Shown in pieces: positions 60,195 to 64,000 of a stretch of DNA of 64,000 nucleotides (its first letter is position 1; every line of letters starts with the position of its first letter). Made by a program: the position numbers and the translations under genes. The stretch spans positions 186,001 through 250,000 of the forward strand of contig NZ_JACHGP010000009.1 of NCBI RefSeq assembly GCF_014202335.1, in the 5' to 3' direction. The notes beneath the pieces were generated by a model, which worked only from the letters and a program-made list of their open reading frames with translations, was not told where the DNA came from and ran no database searches. This stretch comes from Mycobacterium sp. AZCC_0083. Its GTDB lineage: Bacteria; Actinomycetota; Actinomycetes; Mycobacteriales; Mycobacteriaceae.

Positions 60195-62690
60195 TCAGCT
60201 GGCTTCGGACACCGGTTTGGGCGGCGGCGCGGGTAGCACCGCATACATCTCCCGCTCGAGTTCCTCACGGGCCGCCGCGTAGTCGGCGGTGCCAGTGCCT
60301 GTCGTGAGCGCAGGCACGACGAGGCCGAACACGTCGTCGACCGACGATCCCAGCGTGGTGACCTTGGCCCAGACGATGTCGAGGCCGTCGCGTTCGATGA
60401 CCGCGGACAGTCGCGCCAACAGCCCGGTGCGGTCGGTGCTGCGGATCTGCACGACGTACTCCCCCGGCGAGGTGCCCTCGAACCAAAGGATCCGCGGTGG
60501 CGGGGCCGCCTCGTTGACGGGCACCGCGGCGAGGATCTCGCCGGCCCTTGCAGTGTTCGTTGCGGCCGCTTCGAGATCGCGCCGTTCGAGGGATCCGATG
60601 ACGTCGAGTTCGCCGTCGAGCGCGAGGATGAACTGCTGGCGCAGCAGCTCGGCAGCGGGCGGCGTGCCGAAGTGCGGTGAGACGACGAACGTGTTGATCG
60701 CTACCCCGTCGTGGCTGTTGACCGACGCGGAATGCACCCGCAGCGAGTTCAGCGCGAGCACGCCTGCCGCCTTGGACAGCAGTCCGCGACGGTCGGGGGC
60801 GATCATCGTGACGTTGTAGACGTGCGCGTCGACCGGGGTCAGGTCGACGTGCACGCCGCCGTCGGCGGCCAGAACCAGATACTGCGGCTCGATCGGATCG
60901 GGATGCGGCAACGGCTCACCCGCCATCACCAGTCGGCACCGCCGCACCAGGTCCCCGATCAGGGAGGCCTTCCAGTCGCCCCACACACCTGGACCGGTGG
61001 CCAGCGAGTCGGCCTCGGCGAGCACCTGCAACAACTCCAGCAGGACCGAATCGCCGTCGAGTGCGTTGACCACCGCTTCAATGGTCTTCGGGTCCTGCAG
61101 ATCTCGCCGGGTCGCGGTTTCCGGTAGCAGGAGGTGGTAGCGCACGATCTTGGACAGCACCTCGACGTCGGACGGCCACATGCCAAGCCGGGTGCCGATC
61201 TGGGTGGCGAGATCCGCGCCGATGACGCTGTGGTCACCGCCGCGGCCCTTGCCGATGTCGTGCACGAGTGCGCCGAGCACCAGCAGATCGGGGCGTGACA
61301 CCCGAGTGGTGAATGCGCTTGCCCGCGATGCGGTTTCGACGAGGTGCCGGTCCACCGTCCAGATGTGCACGACGTCGCGGGGCGGCAGGTCGCGTACCGC
61401 ACCCCACTCGGGAAAGAGCCTGCCCCACAGGCCGGTTCGATCCAGGGCCTCGACGGTGGCCACCGCCGCGGGCCCGGCGGCCAGCATCACCAGCAGATCC
61501 TTCAGCGCCTGGCGTGGCCACGGCGTGCGCAGCTCCGGTGCCGCCTCGGACAGTCGACCGAGCGTGGACGCCGCGATCGGAAGCCCGGTGGTGGCAGAGG
61601 CCGCGGCGACGCGCAGGATGAGGCCAGGATCGCGTTCGGGCCTGGCATCCCTTGCCAGGATGACCTCTCCCCCGAACTCGATCACCCCCTCGTCCAGCGG
61701 CCTGCGGATGGGACGCCGAAGTGCGGCGAAACCGCGGCGGGGCAACGCGTTGCCCGCTGTCCGTAGGCCTGCGTCGACGTAGTAGCTGATCGTGCGGGCG
61801 GCATCGCTGAGCATACGGGCAAGGTCGAACCGGTCACCGATGCGCAAAGCGGCGCCGATCTCGTCGGCGTACTGCGCGAGCAACATCTCCCTGCCGCGGT
61901 GTGAGATCCGGTGAAGTTCGGTGCGGACGTTGAGCAGCGCCAGGTGAGCATCGCCGAGAGAGCCCGTCGGCGATGCCAACGACCGGCTGGGGTACACGTC
62001 GGCAAGTTGAGCGATTGCAAGCGCATTGAGCAGCTGAACGTCGCGAAGTCCGCCGCGACCGTTCTTCAGGTCGGGCTCGGCGCGGTGGGCGATCTGACCA
62101 CTGCGCTGCCACCGCGACTGGGTGTGATCGACGAGTTCTTCGAAGCGCGAAGCGATCCCGGTGCGCCACTGCCTGCGGGCCCCGCCGACGAGCAGCGCCG
62201 ACAGGTCGGAGTCACCCGCGATGTGGCGGGCGTCGAGCATGGCAAGGCCCGCCGAGATGTCCTCGCCTGCGACCTGCAGCGCCTCTGGCACTGTCCTGAC
62301 ACTATGGTCGAGGTGAATGTTGGCGTCCCACAAGGGATACCAGAGCAGTTCGGCGACATTGCTGACGATGTCAGGTGGCATGTTGTCGTGCACCAGCGTC
62401 AGATCGAGATCGGAGTACGGCAGCAGCTCTCCCCGACCGAGACCACCGGTGGCGACGATGGCGAAGCCACTGGTGGGGGTGATGCCGATCTCGGTGGCCT
62501 TTGTGGTGAGCCAGAATTCGTTCAGATCGAGCAGGGCATCACGCAGTGCGGCCGTGTCGAGCTGCTTGGATCCGCCGTTGAGCAGTTGTTGGGCCGCCTT
62601 GGCAAGGTCAGTGGCCGCACGCGACGAACCCGCCGCCGGCGCCTCCCATCGAGAGGCCCCGGCGGCGGGATCTGGTGTCTGCTTTGTCAT
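60195..62690 (-). CDS. glnD: [Protein-PII] uridylyltransferase/adenylyltransferase GlnD
   Basis: An 831-residue bifunctional nitrogen-sensor enzyme. The nucleotidyltransferase domain has GGLGRGELLPYSDLDLTLVH, the central HD domain has GALVHDIGKGRGGDHS, and two ACT domains at the C-terminus (VTMIAPDRRGLLSKAAGVLA and IRSTDRTGLLARLSAVI) bind glutamine. In actinobacteria it adenylylates PII. ATG 62688-62690 is chosen for its GGGGAAGGG site. An ATG 11 codons upstream lacks one. The glnB gene ends 86 bases upstream in the same operon. Confidence 0.95.
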   Translation of the reverse strand: MTKQTPDPAAGASRWEAPAAGSSRAATDLAKAAQQLLNGGSKQLDTAALRDALLDLNEFWLTTKATEIGITPTSGFAIVATGGLGRGELLPYSDLDLTLVHDNMPPDIVSNVAELLWYPLWDANIHLDHSVRTVPEALQVAGEDISAGLAMLDARHIAGDSDLSALLVGGARRQWRTGIASRFEELVDHTQSRWQRSGQIAHRAEPDLKNGRGGLRDVQLLNALAIAQLADVYPSRSLASPTGSLGDAHLALLNVRTELHRISHRGREMLLAQYADEIGAALRIGDRFDLARMLSDAARTISYYVDAGLRTAGNALPRRGFAALRRPIRRPLDEGVIEFGGEVILARDARPERDPGLILRVAAASATTGLPIAASTLGRLSEAAPELRTPWPRQALKDLLVMLAAGPAAVATVEALDRTGLWGRLFPEWGAVRDLPPRDVVHIWTVDRHLVETASRASAFTTRVSRPDLLVLGALVHDIGKGRGGDHSVIGADLATQIGTRLGMWPSDVEVLSKIVRYHLLLPETATRRDLQDPKTIEAVVNALDGDSVLLELLQVLAEADSLATGPGVWGDWKASLIGDLVRRCRLVMAGEPLPHPDPIEPQYLVLAADGGVHVDLTPVDAHVYNVTMIAPDRRGLLSKAAGVLALNSLRVHSASVNSHDGVAINTFVVSPHFGTPPAAELLRQQFILALDGELDVIGSLERRDLEAAATNTARAGEILAAVPVNEAAPPPRILWFEGTSPGEYVVQIRSTDRTGLLARLSAVIERDGLDIVWAKVTTLGSSVDDVFGLVVPALTTGTGTADYAAAREELEREMYAVLPAPPPKPVSEAS

Positions 62691-62776
62691 CTCGGCCCTT
62701 CCCCGGCGTAGCGATTGATTCACACTCGGTGCTCGTCCGGGAGACGGAGCCTCAGATGGATCGGTTCACAGGTGCA

Positions 62777-63115
62777 TCAGATGGCGTCGGTCCCCCGTTC
62801 ACCGGTGCGTACCCGCACTACGGTGTCGACTGGACTGACCCACACCTTGCCGTCACCGATCTTGCCGGTGCGGGCCGCTTGGACGATGACGTCCACCACC
62901 TTGTCGACGGCGGAGTCGTCCACCAGGACCTCGACTCGCACCTTCGGCACGAAGTCGACGGAGTACTCCGCACCTCGGTAGACCTCTGTGTGGCCCTTCT
63001 GGCGTCCGTAGCCCTGTACCTCACTGACGGTCATTCCGAGGATGCCCGACTGTTCGAGACCCGTCTTGACGTCTTCGAGAGTGAACGGCTTGACGATCGC
63101 AGTGATCAGCTTCAT
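62777..63115 (-). CDS. glnB: Nitrogen regulatory protein PII
   Basis: A 112-residue PII signal protein. The T-loop GRQKGHTEVYRGAEYSVDF contains Tyr51, the site modified by GlnD. GKIGDGKVWVSPVDTVVRVR is the C-terminal signature that binds ATP and 2-oxoglutarate. ATG 63113-63115 gives the standard MKLITAIVKPF start. Another ATG three codons earlier overlaps the amt stop but sits too close to GGAGG. Linkage amt-glnB-glnD is conserved in actinobacteria and is usually GlnR-controlled from a promoter outside the window. Confidence 0.97.
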   Translation of the reverse strand: MKLITAIVKPFTLEDVKTGLEQSGILGMTVSEVQGYGRQKGHTEVYRGAEYSVDFVPKVRVEVLVDDSAVDKVVDVIVQAARTGKIGDGKVWVSPVDTVVRVRTGERGTDAI

Positions 63116-63120
63116 TTCCC

Positions 63121-64000
63121 TCATACCTCCGAGCTGTGCTGGCCGAGAACCGAGGTGCTGCCGACTGTGCTGAAGTCATAACCGGTTTCAGCGTGCTCGG
63201 CCTCATCGATGCCGTTGACCTCATCTTCTTCACCGAGGCGAAGGCCAATGGTGTATTTCAGGATCAACGCCAAGATAGTCGTAACGATGAACGAGTACGC
63301 GAGAACCGCGAACGCACCGATCGCCTGGCGCCACAGTTGATCGAATCCACCGCCGTAGAACAACCCCTTCACGGCAGCGGGCGCCTCGGGCGCCGCGAGG
63401 AAACCGATCAGCAAGGTACCGGTGAGACCACCGATCATGTGCACCCCGACTACGTCGAGGGCATCGTCGAAGCCGAACTTGAACTTCAGCCCCACAGCCA
63501 GCGCACACAACGCGCCGCCGATGAAACCGACCGCCAGCGCACCGAGCACGTTGACCGACGAACAGGACGGCGTGATCGCGACGAGGCCAGCCACGATGCC
63601 CGACGCGGCACCCAACGAGGTGGCGTGCCCGTCGCGGATCTTCTCGACGAGCAGCCAGGCCAGCATGGCGGTACCGGTAGCAACGGTGGTGGTCACGAAT
63701 GTCGACGCCGCGATGCCACCCGAGCTAAGAGCCGAACCGGCGTTGAATCCGTACCAACCGAACCACAGCAGACCGGCGCCCAGCATCACGAACGGCAGGT
63801 TGTGCGGTCGCATCGGCGCCCCGGGCCAGCCCTTGCGCTTACCAAGAACGATGGCCAATGCCAGGCCGGCGGCACCCGAGTTGATGTGGACCGCAGTACC
63901 ACCGGCGAAGTCGATTGCCTTGAGTTTGTTCGCAATCCAGCCACCGGTCTCACCGGTGAAGCCGTCGAAGGCGAACACCCAGTGCGCGACGGGGAAGTAG
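63121..64000 (-). CDS. amt: Ammonium transporter Amt, C-terminal part (cut by window edge)
   Basis: About 292 codons of an Amt/AmtB channel remain. The N-terminal helices lie beyond the window. The signature AIDFAGGTAVHINSGAAGLA contains one pore histidine, and WFGWYGFNAGSALSSG and GVHMIGGLTGTLLIGFLA contain further helices and the second pore His. The cytoplasmic C-terminal tail (IGLRLGEEDEVNGIDEAEHA) is the region that PII proteins contact. It ends five bases before glnB, consistent with co-transcription. Confidence 0.97.
   Translation of the reverse strand, partial: YFPVAHWVFAFDGFTGETGGWIANKLKAIDFAGGTAVHINSGAAGLALAIVLGKRKGWPGAPMRPHNLPFVMLGAGLLWFGWYGFNAGSALSSGGIAASTFVTTTVATGTAMLAWLLVEKIRDGHATSLGAASGIVAGLVAITPSCSSVNVLGALAVGFIGGALCALAVGLKFKFGFDDALDVVGVHMIGGLTGTLLIGFLAAPEAPAAVKGLFYGGGFDQLWRQAIGAFAVLAYSFIVTTILALILKYTIGLRLGEEDEVNGIDEAEHAETGYDFSTVGSTSVLGQHSSEV

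Overview
The window is high-GC actinobacterial DNA that I read as a rapidly growing Mycobacterium (Mycolicibacterium type). The backbone gene order matches the segment I know from M. tuberculosis as Rv2889c to Rv2920c: tsf, rpsB, an M23 peptidase, xerC, a siderophore-interacting protein, dprA, comM, yraN, a DUF2469 gene, rnhB, lepB, rplS, lppW, trmD, rimM, a KH protein, rpsP, a dacB-type carboxypeptidase, an amidohydrolase, ffh, glnD, glnB and amt. Other mycobacterial signs are the LexA-boxed 13E12-family gene, an F420-type luciferase-like oxidoreductase, a mycothiol-type DinB protein and several probable leaderless starts. The synteny statement is from memory and was not aligned.

Layout. 0-3 kb: an ABC exporter (two FtsX-like permeases and an ATPase) with the start of a membrane protein. 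3-6 kb: a decayed hydrolase, an amidase, and an ArsR / SRPBCC / RibD-like operon with a visible operator. 6-19 kb: backbone from tsf to yraN, interrupted by an SOS-regulated HNH (13E12) gene, a quinone-oxidoreductase-like MDR protein and a lactate-oxidase-like flavoenzyme. 19-40 kb: a long variable block of catabolic genes with five regulators. It holds a six-gene minus-strand operon (SDR, HAD phosphatase, ureohydrolase, fused E1 alpha-beta dehydrogenase, CoA-transferase, thioesterase), a divergent fatty-acid-type operon (fadE remnant, fadD, double-TetR regulator, alpha/beta hydrolase, SDR), a putative uptake / CoA-activation / cleavage operon (GntP permease, CaiB transferase, HMG-CoA-lyase-like enzyme) and a cytochrome P450. 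40-46 kb: the translation and secretion backbone (rnhB, lepB, rplS, trmD, rimM, rpsP). 46-51 kb: a three-gene operon for the osmolyte N-acetylglutaminylglutamine amide (NAGGN). 51-57 kb: two tandem D,D-carboxypeptidases, a cyclase-family hydrolase, a CysJ-like flavoprotein reductase and a mycothiol-type DinB protein. 57-64 kb: ffh, a GntR regulator and the nitrogen-control operon amt-glnB-glnD.

The most interesting features are small. Between lepB and rnhB a perfect 3 x 33 bp tandem repeat forms a 32-codon reading frame of three 11-residue repeats. Its Shine-Dalgarno overlaps the lepB stop and its stop abuts the rnhB start, an arrangement like a MIRU. A perfect SOS box sits two bases before the 13E12 start codon. 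The ArsR operon has a palindrome between -35 and -10 and an apparently leaderless ATG. rplS and rpsP share an almost identical extended -10 promoter. Two gene fossils (an alpha/beta hydrolase and the last ~25 codons of an acyl-CoA dehydrogenase) mark deletions. No tRNA, rRNA, CRISPR array, insertion sequence or prophage module was recognised.
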